Source: Pseudomonadota bacterium (GTDB taxonomy: Bacteria; Myxococcota_A; UBA796; SXON01). From it: 49,407 bases of DNA. This document shows, piece after piece, positions 15,467-26,217 of the stretch. The stretch covers positions 1 through 49,407 of the forward strand of contig JAUXTN010000184.1 in NCBI GenBank assembly GCA_030684355.1, given 5' to 3'. A program made the translations under genes and the position numbers. Each line of letters begins with the position of its first letter. Within the stretch, counting starts at the first letter, position 1. The notes beneath the pieces are model-generated. The model had not been told where the DNA came from and ran no database searches. It saw only the letters and a program-made list of their open reading frames with translations.

Positions 15467-16948
15467 GTGGCCGTAGGGAGCAACAGCCCGTTCGCGGACT
15501 TCGGGTCCGACCCCTTCCGCCAGGTCATCCTGCCCGCGCTCGTGGCGATCCCGCTCGCGGCGGCGCTGGCGTTCGGCGGCGTCAACTACATGGCGGCGTT
15601 GGCGATCGTGGGCGTCGGCGGCGGGCTCTTCCTCGCGAACCCGCGCGCGTTCATCCTCGGCTTCCTGGTGCTCATCTCGCTCCGCAACTTCATCGCGGGC
15701 GGCGAGCGCATGGGCACGGAGGGGCTGAACTTCGACCTCGGCGGGCTCGCCAACGTCCTCGCGACGGGCATCGGCATCGTCTACTTCCTCGTGCTCTGGA
15801 AGAACCCGTTCAAGGGCCGTTCGCTGACGCTGCCGTACGGCGTGTTCCTGGGGCTCTTCGCGGCGTCGATGTGGTGGGCGCCGGACTTCCGCTGGGGCCT
15901 GCGGTTCGTGACCCGGCTGGCGGCGCCGTTCTTCACCTACCTCATCATCAGCGACATGATCGATCGGAAGATGGTCCGGCAGATCATCGCGGCGTTGTAC
16001 GCCTCGAGCGCCATCCCCATCGTGTACGGCTTCTACCAGTGGATCACCGGCACGGGCAACGACGTGACCGAGGGGTACAACCGCGTCAATTCGAGCTTCT
16101 TCCACCCCGCCCACTTCAGCATGTACCTCACGTTCCTGTTCTGCCTCGCGTACGCGGAGTTCCTCGATCCGCGCGCGAAGAACCGGGCGGCGCGCCTCAT
16201 CTACATCGTGCTCCTGGTCGCCCTGGAGATCTCGACCTACACGCGCATCTCCTGGGTCGCGATGGGGTTCTGCTTCCTCTACCTCTCGTGGGTGTACGGA
16301 AAGCGCGCGTACATCCTCGCGGCGGCGGCCGGGGGCGCGGTCGTCCTCGTCGCGTTCGGCGGCGGCATCATCGAGCGCTTCACGAGCGTCGGCGACGTCC
16401 TCGGGAGCGACAACGTCTACGATCTGAACTCCAGCGTCGGCTGGAGGCTCTACTTCTGGGACGAGATCCAGCGGCGCTTCTGGGATCGCCCGTGGTTCGG
16501 GTTCGGTGCGGGCTCGTCCGTCATGCTGGGGGTCGAGATCTTCGGCGTCGAGGCCGCGCCGCACAACGGCTACCTGCGCGTCCTCTACGAGACCGGCGCC
16601 GTCGGCTTCGTGTCGTTCCTGTGGGTGCTCGGGGTCATGTTCTGGCAGGGCTTCCGCATGATCCGGCAGCGCCTGGACAACCGCCTCACGTTCATCTCGC
16701 ACGTGTACGTCACGATGACCGTCACGTACGCGCTGCTCAATCTCACCGACAACATCCTCGAATATTACGAGGTCGCCATCTACCAGTGGGCGATCCTCTC
16801 GCTGGTCGAGTTCAACAACCTCCACGCCGCGCGCGCCGGCGTCATCGCGCAGGCGAGCTTCGAAGAGGAGCTGGAGGCCGAGCCCGAGGCCATCCAGGAC
16901 GTCGCCGCCGTCCTCACCGAGAGCGAAGCTCAACCCAAGGCGAGCTGA
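15467..16948 (+). CDS. Second O-antigen ligase/polymerase family membrane protein (Wzy-like)
   Basis: The 493-residue protein has about 10-12 hydrophobic helices and the Wzy_C signature PHNGYLRVLYETGAVG (365-380), preceded by a FFHPAHFSMYL segment resembling the conserved H-x-F region. It lacks the TPR tail of the protein at 3166-5727 and ends in an acidic tail. It should polymerise or ligate lipid-linked glycan in the inner membrane. The GTG at 15467 is chosen because GGGG lies 6 bases upstream and the N-terminus then leads directly to the first helix; GTG 15446 or ATG 15365 are alternatives. Its 3' end overlaps the convergent glycosidase gene by 35 bases. Confidence 0.88.
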   Translation: MAVGSNSPFADFGSDPFRQVILPALVAIPLAAALAFGGVNYMAALAIVGVGGGLFLANPRAFILGFLVLISLRNFIAGGERMGTEGLNFDLGGLANVLATGIGIVYFLVLWKNPFKGRSLTLPYGVFLGLFAASMWWAPDFRWGLRFVTRLAAPFFTYLIISDMIDRKMVRQIIAALYASSAIPIVYGFYQWITGTGNDVTEGYNRVNSSFFHPAHFSMYLTFLFCLAYAEFLDPRAKNRAARLIYIVLLVALEISTYTRISWVAMGFCFLYLSWVYGKRAYILAAAAGGAVVLVAFGGGIIERFTSVGDVLGSDNVYDLNSSVGWRLYFWDEIQRRFWDRPWFGFGAGSSVMLGVEIFGVEAAPHNGYLRVLYETGAVGFVSFLWVLGVMFWQGFRMIRQRLDNRLTFISHVYVTMTVTYALLNLTDNILEYYEVAIYQWAILSLVEFNNLHAARAGVIAQASFEEELEAEPEAIQDVAAVLTESEAQPKAS

Positions 16949-19697
16949 GCCCCCGGATGGCGAGCCGCCACCATCCGCCGCCGAGCCGTTGCAGCGAGAC
17001 TCGCTCGACCGGCGCCCCGGTCGGATCGAGGATCCAGGCCTCGGGGCGGCCGGTCCAGCGCACGTCCACGAAACCGTCGAGCCTCTCCAGGCGCGCGGGG
17101 CCCTTGCCGTAGACGAGGGTGCCGGGGCCGCCGGTGCTGCGGAGCGTGCCGTCCCGCTCGGTGCGGCCCGCGAGGGTCAGGAGCGCGCGGCGGGTAGAGG
17201 GCCCGTCGGTGGGCGAGGCCGCGGCGAGGGGCGCGCCATCGAGCGAGGCGAGGGAGACCGACGCGAACGACGAGAGCACGACGCGGAGGGAGGCGGGGTC
17301 CGCGGCGGGGGGCTTCCCGTCGGGACCGGGCGTGAGCACGGGGTTGATCGTGCGGCCCACGATGGCCTGGTAGGCGGGCGTGTCGACGATCCACCGGCCC
17401 GCCTCCGGCCACCACCGCACGGGGGCCGACCCGGGCGCCGGCGCCGGGGTGAGCGTGGGGGGCAACGCGGCGAACGAGGTGCGGAGCACGTTGTCGAGGA
17501 CCGACTGCCAGGAGACCTGCGCGTCGATCCACAAGCTCGAGGGCTCGGCGAGGTCGCGGAGGAGGCCGTCGGGGCTCCACCACCGCACGAACCGGCGGGC
17601 GGGCGGGGCCACGGCGCCGCTGCGGAAGAGCGCGGACGCCGTCGGCATCTGCACCCACGACGAGAAGCGCCCCGCGAGGTCGAGCGCGCCGGCGGGGCCG
17701 TCGGGCGCGGGGTCGAAGGCGCCGTGCGCGTAGGCGAACCACACGACGGCGTCGAGGTCCTGGCGCGCCGCGAGCGACGACCACACGAGCGGCGCCTCGT
17801 GCGCGTAGCGGTTCGGCCAGGAGTGGTTGAGCTCGCTCATCGTGCACGGCCTGCCGTCCTGGCACCACGCGAGCTTCTCCAGCACCCGCCCGTGCAACGG
17901 CCGTTCGATCATCGCCTGGTCGAAGTACACGTTCTGCTCGGCGATGGGGTCCCAGTAGACGTGCAGGTCGACCACGTCGCACGCGGCGAGCTGCGCCTCG
18001 GCCAGCGGCACCCCGAACGACGTGTTGCACACGATCGGCGCCCGGAACCCGAGCTCCTCCTTCAGGAACCGCGCCATGTCGGCGTGGTGGGCGGCCTCGA
18101 GCTCGCCGTAGAACCGCGCGAGGTCGGCCGCGCGCGCGGGCGGGAACAGCTCGGTGCGGCCCCGCGTCGAGGGCTCCCGCGCCACGGAGTCGAGCGAGAG
18201 CGTCTCCCCGAGCTGCAACCCCGCGCGGACCGGCCCCTTCCAGGCGGTGTTCAGCGCGGTGTCCGTCGTGTAGCGCGTCCGCAGCCACGCGTTCCACCGC
18301 TCGTCGAGCCGGCGCCGATGGTCGCCCGGGAGCCGCTCGAGCGCGCCGCCGCTCCACGCCACCAACAGGCTGTCCTCGTTGGCGATCTCGAAGAGCGCGA
18401 CCGCGGGATCGTCCGCGTAGCGGAGCCCCGTGTAGGGGTTCACGCGGTCGTAGAGCGCGCGCACCCAGGCCTTCTTGGCCTCGGCGTACTCCGGCCAGAA
18501 GAACGGCGCGTACTTGTTGCCTACCGCGAGCCCCCGTGGCGACGGCACGCCCTCCTCGGGGAGGAAGCTCCGCAGCGTCCACGTCTCCAGGTAGACGTAG
18601 ACCCCCGCGGCCTTGAGCGCCGCGTGGAAGCGGTCCATGCGGTCGAGCGCCTCCGGGAGCGCGAGGGGCTCGCCGGGCTCGCCGCGGCGGGGGTTCACGA
18701 GGGTGCCCTCGGCGTCGGCGTCCATGTGGTGCGGGCGCACGAGGTTGAAGCCGGCGCGGGCGAGGCTCGCGGCGTAGGCGTCGGCCACGTCGAGGTCCGG
18801 GAGGGCGCCGAGGCCCACGAGGTTGATGCCCCAGAATCGGGCGCGCTCCTGGCCGACCCGCTGCCCCGCCTCCGAGCCGGCCTGGGCGTACGCGAGGTGC
18901 CCGTCCTTCACGACGATGGGGCGCGCCGCCGGCCCGGTCACCGCGAGCGCGGGATCGATGGGGAGCGGCGCGTCGAGGAGCGCCGGCACGCGAAAGTCGT
19001 AGCCCTCGAAGGGCTCGCGATCGGCCTGGGGGACGACGGTCACCGGCGGCGCATCCGCCGTCGTGACCGCCAGGATCGCGAACGAGAGCGGCCCCACGCG
19101 CGACTTGACCGTGATGGATGCGATGGGCGCGTCGGGCCACGACGCGTCCACCGTGAGGAGCGAGGCCGTGAGCAGATCCCCGCTGGGGTTCCACCCGATG
19201 GCGAGCGGATCCGCGTTCCGACCCGTCGCGCCCGCCCACGCGGGCCAGATCTGCTCGCCCACCATCCACTTCAGCGGCTGGGTGCGCCCGTCGGCGTAGC
19301 GGATCTCGCCGTCGGCCGCGATGTCGCGTACGCCGAGGGGGCCCTGGCCGGCGGCGAGGACGTAGATCGTCCGGGCGGCACGGCCCACGGGGATCTCCAC
19401 CTCCGCGGGCGCCTGGGGCGAGTCCGCGCTCTTGAGCAACACGACGTCGGGCGCGGCCTTCGGGTCGAACGCGAGCGGCACCGGGGGGGCCCACGGCACG
19501 GTCGCCTTCAAGCGGAACAGGGGGGCGGCGGTCCCGTCGAAGAGGTCGTGGTTGCGGAGGGGGGCGAGGTCGACCTGGGTGTACGCCCCCCGGGACGCGG
19601 GGGTGGGCGGCGGCGCCGCGGTCGCAGGCGCTGCCGCCGCGGCCGGTCCCGAGACGAGGAGGAGCCCGGCCACGAGCAGGCGGAGGGGAGCCAACAT
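16914..19697 (-). CDS. Secreted GH5-like glycoside hydrolase, multi-domain
   Basis: The 927-residue protein has a signal peptide (about 1-23) and a Pro/Ala linker. A beta-rich domain (about 40-280) precedes a TIM-barrel glycosidase (about 285-680) that begins ARFWGINLVGLG. The probable acid/base Glu is E441 in FEIANED and the probable nucleophile is E622 in MSELNH, matching clan GH-A spacing. A C-terminal beta-rich domain follows. It is predicted to act outside the inner membrane on a polysaccharide, perhaps the one made by this locus. The substrate cannot be predicted. It converges on and overlaps the Wzy-like gene by 35 bases, and is divergent from hipBA. Confidence 0.85.
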   Translation of the reverse strand: MLAPLRLLVAGLLLVSGPAAAAAPATAAPPPTPASRGAYTQVDLAPLRNHDLFDGTAAPLFRLKATVPWAPPVPLAFDPKAAPDVVLLKSADSPQAPAEVEIPVGRAARTIYVLAAGQGPLGVRDIAADGEIRYADGRTQPLKWMVGEQIWPAWAGATGRNADPLAIGWNPSGDLLTASLLTVDASWPDAPIASITVKSRVGPLSFAILAVTTADAPPVTVVPQADREPFEGYDFRVPALLDAPLPIDPALAVTGPAARPIVVKDGHLAYAQAGSEAGQRVGQERARFWGINLVGLGALPDLDVADAYAASLARAGFNLVRPHHMDADAEGTLVNPRRGEPGEPLALPEALDRMDRFHAALKAAGVYVYLETWTLRSFLPEEGVPSPRGLAVGNKYAPFFWPEYAEAKKAWVRALYDRVNPYTGLRYADDPAVALFEIANEDSLLVAWSGGALERLPGDHRRRLDERWNAWLRTRYTTDTALNTAWKGPVRAGLQLGETLSLDSVAREPSTRGRTELFPPARAADLARFYGELEAAHHADMARFLKEELGFRAPIVCNTSFGVPLAEAQLAACDVVDLHVYWDPIAEQNVYFDQAMIERPLHGRVLEKLAWCQDGRPCTMSELNHSWPNRYAHEAPLVWSSLAARQDLDAVVWFAYAHGAFDPAPDGPAGALDLAGRFSSWVQMPTASALFRSGAVAPPARRFVRWWSPDGLLRDLAEPSSLWIDAQVSWQSVLDNVLRTSFAALPPTLTPAPAPGSAPVRWWPEAGRWIVDTPAYQAIVGRTINPVLTPGPDGKPPAADPASLRVVLSSFASVSLASLDGAPLAAASPTDGPSTRRALLTLAGRTERDGTLRSTGGPGTLVYGKGPARLERLDGFVDVRWTGRPEAWILDPTGAPVERVSLQRLGGGWWRLAIRGLSSPWVELRSR

Positions 19698-19824
19698 GGA
19701 CGCGGATTAACGCGAGGCTACGCGGGCGGGGGCCGACGGGAGGGGGCGGGGGGCCCGGCGAGGGCGCCGCCCCCGATGGCGAAGCCGCCGCTCGATAAGG
19801 GATCATATCTGCCCTCCTGTCGCG

Positions 19825-19835
19825 CCCGAATCGGG
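19825..19835. promoter_or_regulatory. Palindrome before hipB, candidate operator
   Basis: CCCGA-A-TCGGG is a perfect 5-base-arm palindrome ending 12 bases before the hipB ATG and just before its Shine-Dalgarno. HipB-type antitoxins usually repress their own promoter from palindromes in this position. It does not match the E. coli HipB consensus. Confidence 0.35.
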
Positions 19836-19847
19836 ATAGGAGAACAG

Positions 19848-20162
19848 ATGTTACCCACTATGATGTCGAGTCCGGAGGAGCTCGCGCGCTCGGTGGCGCA
19901 ACGGGCCCGGGCACGCCGCCTGGCGGAAAACCTCACCCAGGCCGGTCTCGCGGCCGCGGCCGGGGTCAGCGCCGGCACGCTCAAGCGCTTCGAGCGCGAT
20001 GGACAGATCACTTTCGTCTCGCTGGTCCGGATCGCCGTCGCGCTCGACGCCACGGCCGAGCTCGAGACCTGGTTCGCGCCCGCGCCGTTCCGGACGCTGG
20101 ACGAGGCGATCGCGCGCGCGGGCACGGGCACGGGCGTACGCCAGCGAGGACGAAAGAAGTGA
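19848..20162 (+). CDS. hipB: HipB-like XRE-family antitoxin
   Basis: The 104-residue protein has a single Cro/C1-type helix-turn-helix (ARRLAENLTQAGLAAAAGVS...TLKRFERDG, about 20-50) and a short C-terminal part ending in a basic RQRGRKK tail. It is expected to bind the operator and neutralise the adjacent HipA kinase. The ATG at 19848 has a clear Shine-Dalgarno (TAGGAGA). The stop overlaps the hipA GTG start (GTGA), the standard coupled layout of hipBA modules. Confidence 0.88.
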   Translation: MLPTMMSSPEELARSVAQRARARRLAENLTQAGLAAAAGVSAGTLKRFERDGQITFVSLVRIAVALDATAELETWFAPAPFRTLDEAIARAGTGTGVRQRGRKK

Positions 20163-21391
20163 GCTTCGTCCCCGTCTCGCTGCTGCACGTCAGCCTGCGC
20201 CTCGGCGCCGCGGAGCGCGCGGTCGGTCGGCTCGCGCGGGTCGACCGGCGCATCCTGTTCGAATTCGATCCCGGCTTCCTGGCCGCCCCCCTTCCGCTCT
20301 CGCCCGCGCACCTCCCCGTCGCGCCCGGTGTTCACGAAGAGAAGCGGCGGGTGTTCGACGGGCTCTTCGGCGTGTTCGACGACAGCCTGCCAGACGGCTG
20401 GGGCCGGCTCCTGCTCGACCGCGAGATGGACCGGCGGGGCGTCGGGCGCCATGCGCTGACTGCGCTCGACCGACTCGCCTTCGTCGGGGACCACGGCGCC
20501 GGCGCGCTCGTCTACAGACCGGCGTGGGAGTCCGTCGAGCGGCCCTCGGCCGTGGACGTGATGGCCCTCGCGGAGGAGGCGCGGCTCGTGCTCGAAGGCG
20601 ACTCCGAGAGCGTGTTCCCCGAGCTCCTCGCGCTCGGCGGCTCCTCGGGCGGTGCGCGCCCGAAGGTCCTCGTGGCCATGCGGATCGCGGACGGCGCGAT
20701 CTCGGTCGGTCGGCGGGAGCCGCCCGAAGGGTACGTGCCCGCCCTCGTGAAGTTCCGGAACCGCGCCGACCCCGCGGACACCGGCGCGATCGAGCTCGCC
20801 TACGCCCGCATGGCCGCCACGGCGGGCATCGACATGGCCCGGACCTGGCTCGTCGGGAGCACTCCGGCGGGCCCCGGCTTCTTCGCGACCGAGCGCTTCG
20901 ACCGCGGCCCGCGCGTCCACCTCCACAGCGCCTGCGGCCTCCTCCACGCTGACCACCGCGTGCCGAGCCTCGACTACGAGGGGCTCCTCCGGGCCGTGCG
21001 CTGGCTCACCCGGGACCAGCGCGCCGTCGAGCAGATGTACCGGCGGATGGCCTTCAACGTGTACGCCCACAATCGCGACGACCACAGCCGTAACTTCGGG
21101 TTCCTCCTGGACCACATGGGGGCCTGGCGGCTCGCGCCGGCGTACGACCTCACCTTCTCGGGGGGCCCCGGCGGCGAGCACTGGATGACCGTCGCCGGGG
21201 AGGGCCGGGCCCCTGGCGAGGCGCACCTCCGCACGATTGCCGAACGTGTCGGCATCCCGTCGCGAGGCGCGCGCGCCATCGTGGAGGAGGTCCGGGCGGC
21301 GATCAACGATTGGAAGACTGTCGCCGCGCACGCCGGCGTCACCCCCGGCACCTCCAACCGCGTCGCCGCCACCCTCTCCCGCCTCCGCTGA
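20159..21391 (+). CDS. hipA: HipA-like serine/threonine kinase toxin
   Basis: The 410-residue protein has the HipA N-terminal subdomain (VFDDSLPDGWGRLLLDR, 72-88), the glycine-rich phosphate loop GGSSGGARPK (160-169), the catalytic loop NRDDHSRN (305-312, probable catalytic D308) and the metal-binding AYDL (328-331). All key kinase residues are present, so the toxin looks intact. HipA kinases phosphorylate tRNA synthetases such as GltX and cause growth arrest; this target is not proven here. GTG start at 20159 overlaps hipB. The module sits between polysaccharide genes, like an inserted cassette, but has no flanking repeats that I can see. Confidence 0.93.
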   Translation: MSFVPVSLLHVSLRLGAAERAVGRLARVDRRILFEFDPGFLAAPLPLSPAHLPVAPGVHEEKRRVFDGLFGVFDDSLPDGWGRLLLDREMDRRGVGRHALTALDRLAFVGDHGAGALVYRPAWESVERPSAVDVMALAEEARLVLEGDSESVFPELLALGGSSGGARPKVLVAMRIADGAISVGRREPPEGYVPALVKFRNRADPADTGAIELAYARMAATAGIDMARTWLVGSTPAGPGFFATERFDRGPRVHLHSACGLLHADHRVPSLDYEGLLRAVRWLTRDQRAVEQMYRRMAFNVYAHNRDDHSRNFGFLLDHMGAWRLAPAYDLTFSGGPGGEHWMTVAGEGRAPGEAHLRTIAERVGIPSRGARAIVEEVRAAINDWKTVAAHAGVTPGTSNRVAATLSRLR

Positions 21392-21487
21392 CCGAGCCGC
21401 CCCGGGCCAGGGACGGCGTCTCCTGGGGGCCGCGACGCAACCTCTCCCCGTCCGGCCTCGCGGCCGCGGCCGCGGTCTCCGCCCCCC

Positions 21488-23017
<1,530 letters not shown>

Positions 23018-23025
23018 GCCGCCGT

Positions 23026-23031
23026 CTTATA
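23026..23031 (-). promoter_or_regulatory. Candidate -10 box of the flippase gene (TATAAG)
   Basis: TATAAG on the minus strand, five of six matches to TATAAT, lies 8 bases before the GTG start, so the mRNA would begin at or next to the start codon. Confidence 0.45.
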
Positions 23032-23093
23032 CCGGCCGACGCCGGGTACGCCGCCAGTGGCGAAGATCGAGCCCGCGGGTGAAGGAAGGAGCA

Positions 23094-23558
23094 ATGTCGC
23101 GCTCCCATCGCGTCTGCATCGTGTGCTCCTCCGGCGGGCACCTCGCGCAGCTCCACTGTCTGGACGCCTGGTGGAAGAAGCACGAGCGCTTCTGGGTCAC
23201 GTTCGACAAGCCCGATGCCACCTCGCTCCTGGAGGGTGAGCGCGTCTACTTCGGGCACCACCCGACGAACCGCAACGTGCGCAACACGCTCCGCAACGGG
23301 CTCATGGCGCTGCGGATCCTCGCGAAGGAGCGCCCCGAGATCATCGTGTCGAACGGCGCGGGGCTCGCGGTGCCCTTCTTCTGGATCGGCAAGGTCGTGT
23401 TCGGCTGCAAGACCGTCTACATCGAGGTCTACGACCGCATCGACTCTCCCACGCTCACGGCGCGGCTCGTCGCCCCGGTGCTCGACAAGATGGTCATCCA
23501 GTGGGAGGACCAGCGCGCGTTCTACCCGGACGCCGAGAACCTCGGCGCGGTCCTTTGA
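23094..23558 (+). CDS. PssD/Alg14-like glycosyltransferase subunit
   Basis: The 154-residue protein resembles Alg14/PssD, the membrane-anchored acceptor half of a split GT-B glycosyltransferase. It starts VCIVCSSGGHLAQL, has a hydrophobic segment (GLAVPFFWIGKVVFG) and the conserved IVSNGAG block. With PssE it should transfer a sugar (GlcNAc or glucuronate in known pairs) onto a lipid-linked acceptor. The ATG at 23094 is preceded by a strong AAGGAAGGAG. Eighteen bases separate it from pssE. Confidence 0.9.
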   Translation: MSRSHRVCIVCSSGGHLAQLHCLDAWWKKHERFWVTFDKPDATSLLEGERVYFGHHPTNRNVRNTLRNGLMALRILAKERPEIIVSNGAGLAVPFFWIGKVVFGCKTVYIEVYDRIDSPTLTARLVAPVLDKMVIQWEDQRAFYPDAENLGAVL

Positions 23559-23577
23559 ACGTGGAACGGGAGCCCGG

Positions 23578-24063
23578 ATGATCTTCTGCACCGTCGGCAC
23601 GCACGAGGACCCGTTCGACCGCCTCCTCCGCGCGCTCGACGCCCTCCCGGGTGACGAGCCCGTGCAGATCCAGAGCGGCTACTCGACCTACGTGCCGACG
23701 CGGTGCACCGCCGAGGCGATGATGCCGTTCGCGCGCATCCAGGCGTCGATGAAGGCCGCGCGCATCGTGGTCACCCACGGCGGGCCCGCGTCGATCATGC
23801 AGGCGCTCGCGCACGGGAAGGTCCCGATCGTGGTGCCCCGGCAGTCCACCTTCGGCGAGCACGTGGACGACCACCAGGTCCGTTTCGCCAAGCGCATCGC
23901 CGACCGCGTGCTCGTGGTCCTCGACATCGCGGACCTCGCGCAAACCATCCAGCAATACGACGCGCGCGTAGCCGGCCTCGGCCCGGGCACCTACGGCCCG
24001 GAGCGCGCCCGGCGCTTTGCCGAGAAGCTCGACGACCTCACCGAGCGCCTGCTCGCGCGCTGA
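23578..24063 (+). CDS. PssE/Alg13-like catalytic glycosyltransferase subunit
   Basis: The 161-residue protein is the Alg13/PssE-type donor-binding half of the split enzyme. It opens MIFCTVGTHEDPFDRLL, a classical GT28 C-terminal-domain start, and contains VTHGGPASIMQAL with the GGP nucleotide-sugar motif and VVPRQSTFGEHVDDHQ. It needs PssD for membrane recruitment. The ATG follows GGGAG. A kinase gene starts 21 bases after its stop, so all three may be one transcript. Confidence 0.92.
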   Translation: MIFCTVGTHEDPFDRLLRALDALPGDEPVQIQSGYSTYVPTRCTAEAMMPFARIQASMKAARIVVTHGGPASIMQALAHGKVPIVVPRQSTFGEHVDDHQVRFAKRIADRVLVVLDIADLAQTIQQYDARVAGLGPGTYGPERARRFAEKLDDLTERLLAR

Positions 24064-24084
24064 TCCGTGGTAGGAAGGGCCCCG

Positions 24085-25839
24085 ATGCCGACCGCGATGC
24101 CCGAGAGCCTGGCCGAGGGTCGATTCCGACTCCTCGAGGTCATTGGGGAGGGCGGGATGGCCACGGTCTACCGTGCGTTCGACCAGCGCCTTCAGCGGCC
24201 GCGGGCGATCAAGGTGCTCTCGCCCACGCTCGCGCTGCGGCCGGCGCTGCGCAAGCGCTTCCTCGCCGAAGCGCAGACGATGGCGGGCCTCGAGGAGAGC
24301 CGCGTCGTGCGGGTGTTCGACACCGGCGAGGATGGCGACCGCGTCTACATCGTGATGGAGCTGGTCGACGGCGGCTCGCTGCTCGATCGCGTGCGGGACT
24401 TCGGCCCCCTCCCCCCGCGCATGGCGGCCGACGCCATCATCCAGATCTGCGAGAGCCTCCAGGCCGCGCACGACGCCGGGGTCATCCACCGCGACATCAA
24501 GCCCCACAACATCCTCCTGACGCGCGCGGGCGAGATCCGCGTGACCGACTTCGGCATCGCCCAGGTCCAGACGGAGGATGGCGACGGCATGACGAAGACC
24601 GGCGCCATCATGGGGACGTGGGGCTTCATGGCGCCCGAGCAGAAGACCAACGCCAAGCAGGTCGACGTGCGGGCGGACGTCTACTCCCTCGGCGCCACGT
24701 TGTGGTCGCTCCTGCGCGCCGAGACCCCGCCCGAGCTCTTCATGGCCGAGGCCGAGCCCGGCCTGCTCGACGACGTGCCGGAGGAGCTGGCCGAGGTCAT
24801 CAAGCGTGCCTGCCGCTACCGGCGCGAGGACCGTTACCTCTCCGCGCGCGCGATGGCCGAGTCGCTCCGCGCGCTCGTGCCGATGCTCCCCGAGGACCCC
24901 GAGCTCGCCGTGCCCCTCGTCGGCCACACGCTGAGCCGCGCCGGCAAGCCGCTCGACACGATGCAGCAGTTCGTGTCCGAGGTGCGCACGGGGGATGACG
25001 ACGTGGTCGGCTCGCCCGGCACGATGGTCCCCTCGGTGGGCGAGCTCGACGCCGCCCCGATGCGCGCCGCGACGCCCCCGCCCCTGTCGCCCCGGCCCGG
25101 CCCGGCGATCGCGGCCTCGCCCACCTTCCCGGAGACCGTGGCCCCCCGGCGCACGTCCGTGCTCCCCTGGCTCCTCGGTGGCGCCGTGCTGCTCGGCGGG
25201 TTCGTGGTCGTCGTGGCCGTAGCGGCCTGGTTGTTCTGGCCCGTCTCCGACGGTACCCTCCCCGCGCTGGGAACGGTCGAGGCCCCGGTCGTCGCCGCGC
25301 CCGCCGAGGGTACGCCCATCGCCGCCGCGCCCGTCCCCGTGCCGCCGACGGCGCCGTCCGAGCCGGCCCCGAGCACCGGCAGCACCGCGGATTCGACCAC
25401 GACGGGCGCATCGGCCGGCCGCGGTCCCGGGAAGAAGGTCGCCGCCGCGCCCGTGGCCCCCACCACCTCCCCGATCGCCGCGCCGACCGCCCCCGTCGTG
25501 ACCCCCGAGGCCACCGCGCCCGTCGCCGCGGATCCCGCCCCGAAGAAGGGCGGCCTCGTCCACGACACGCCCGGCGCCGCCCGCGTCGGCGAGTCCATCA
25601 CCTTCCGGGCCACGCTCCCCGACGCCGGCTGGAACGTGAAGCTCTACTACAAGCCCGCCGCCGGCGGGCCCTTCGACAACAAGCCGATGGCCGGCGCGGA
25701 CGGCGCCTACACCGCCACGGTGAAGGTCACCGACGCCATGGCCGGCGGGGTCGTCTACTTCATCTCGGCGGACAAGGGCGAGACGAAGCTGAAGGCCGGC
25801 TCGGCGACGGGCCCGAAGACCGTGGCGATCGCGCCCTGA
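24085..25839 (+). CDS. Membrane-anchored Hanks-type Ser/Thr protein kinase
   Basis: The 584-residue protein has an N-terminal kinase domain: P-loop GEGGMATV (21-28), Lys43, catalytic HRDIKPHN (Asp137, Asn142), DFG at 155 and MAPEQ. A transmembrane helix lies at about 358-385. The outer part is a long Ala/Pro/Thr linker followed by a small beta-rich domain (about 500-584) that resembles a carbohydrate- or Ig-like module. It could sense an envelope signal. The ATG at 24085 is chosen because GGAAGG lies 8 bases upstream; GTG 24067 would add 6 residues. Location after pssE suggests possible control of polysaccharide synthesis, which is inference. Confidence 0.93.
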   Translation: MPTAMPESLAEGRFRLLEVIGEGGMATVYRAFDQRLQRPRAIKVLSPTLALRPALRKRFLAEAQTMAGLEESRVVRVFDTGEDGDRVYIVMELVDGGSLLDRVRDFGPLPPRMAADAIIQICESLQAAHDAGVIHRDIKPHNILLTRAGEIRVTDFGIAQVQTEDGDGMTKTGAIMGTWGFMAPEQKTNAKQVDVRADVYSLGATLWSLLRAETPPELFMAEAEPGLLDDVPEELAEVIKRACRYRREDRYLSARAMAESLRALVPMLPEDPELAVPLVGHTLSRAGKPLDTMQQFVSEVRTGDDDVVGSPGTMVPSVGELDAAPMRAATPPPLSPRPGPAIAASPTFPETVAPRRTSVLPWLLGGAVLLGGFVVVVAVAAWLFWPVSDGTLPALGTVEAPVVAAPAEGTPIAAAPVPVPPTAPSEPAPSTGSTADSTTTGASAGRGPGKKVAAAPVAPTTSPIAAPTAPVVTPEATAPVAADPAPKKGGLVHDTPGAARVGESITFRATLPDAGWNVKLYYKPAAGGPFDNKPMAGADGAYTATVKVTDAMAGGVVYFISADKGETKLKAGSATGPKTVAIAP

Positions 25840-25890
25840 TCGGCACGGCAACGCCCCCGTTGACGGCCCGGCCCCGTCCGCCGCGCCCCC

Positions 25891-26217
25891 CTACCGCTCC
25901 TCCGTCTGCACCACGTCCAGCTTCGCCACCTCGGTCGCGTACGCCATGAGGATCGCCATCACGACGATCGGCGTCACCACGATGCGCTCGCCCCGCAGCG
26001 CGTAGCAGACCTGCGACGCGAGCGCGCCGATCTCGACGCGCTCGAGCTGATCCGCCGCGTGCCGCGCGAGCTGGATCGTGCACTTCGCGACCACGGGGCT
26101 CACGTCGCCCCGGAGCGCCTCGCACACGCGCTTCACCACCGAATCCAGGCTCACCCAGGCATCATCCACCGTCCGGAACGTCGGCTCCGGCAGCTCCCGG
26201 ATGCCTTGGATCCTCAT
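25891..26217 (-). CDS. Small protein of unknown function, coupled to porin gene
   Basis: I do not recognise a family for this 108-residue protein. It is mostly helical in appearance, with two cysteines and one hydrophobic stretch near the C-terminus (IVVTPIVVMAILMAY) that could be a membrane helix or a buried helix. Its ATG overlaps the stop of the porin gene upstream (ATGA), so it is likely made with the porin. It converges on the kinase gene across 51 bases. Confidence 0.7.
   Translation of the reverse strand: MRIQGIRELPEPTFRTVDDAWVSLDSVVKRVCEALRGDVSPVVAKCTIQLARHAADQLERVEIGALASQVCYALRGERIVVTPIVVMAILMAYATEVAKLDVVQTEER

Noticed and set aside
16989..19847. Long plus-strand open frame upstream of and in frame with hipB, which would give a giant HipB
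   Set aside because: It is antisense to the GH5-like gene. The ATG at 19848 has a strong Shine-Dalgarno and gives a normal-size antitoxin.
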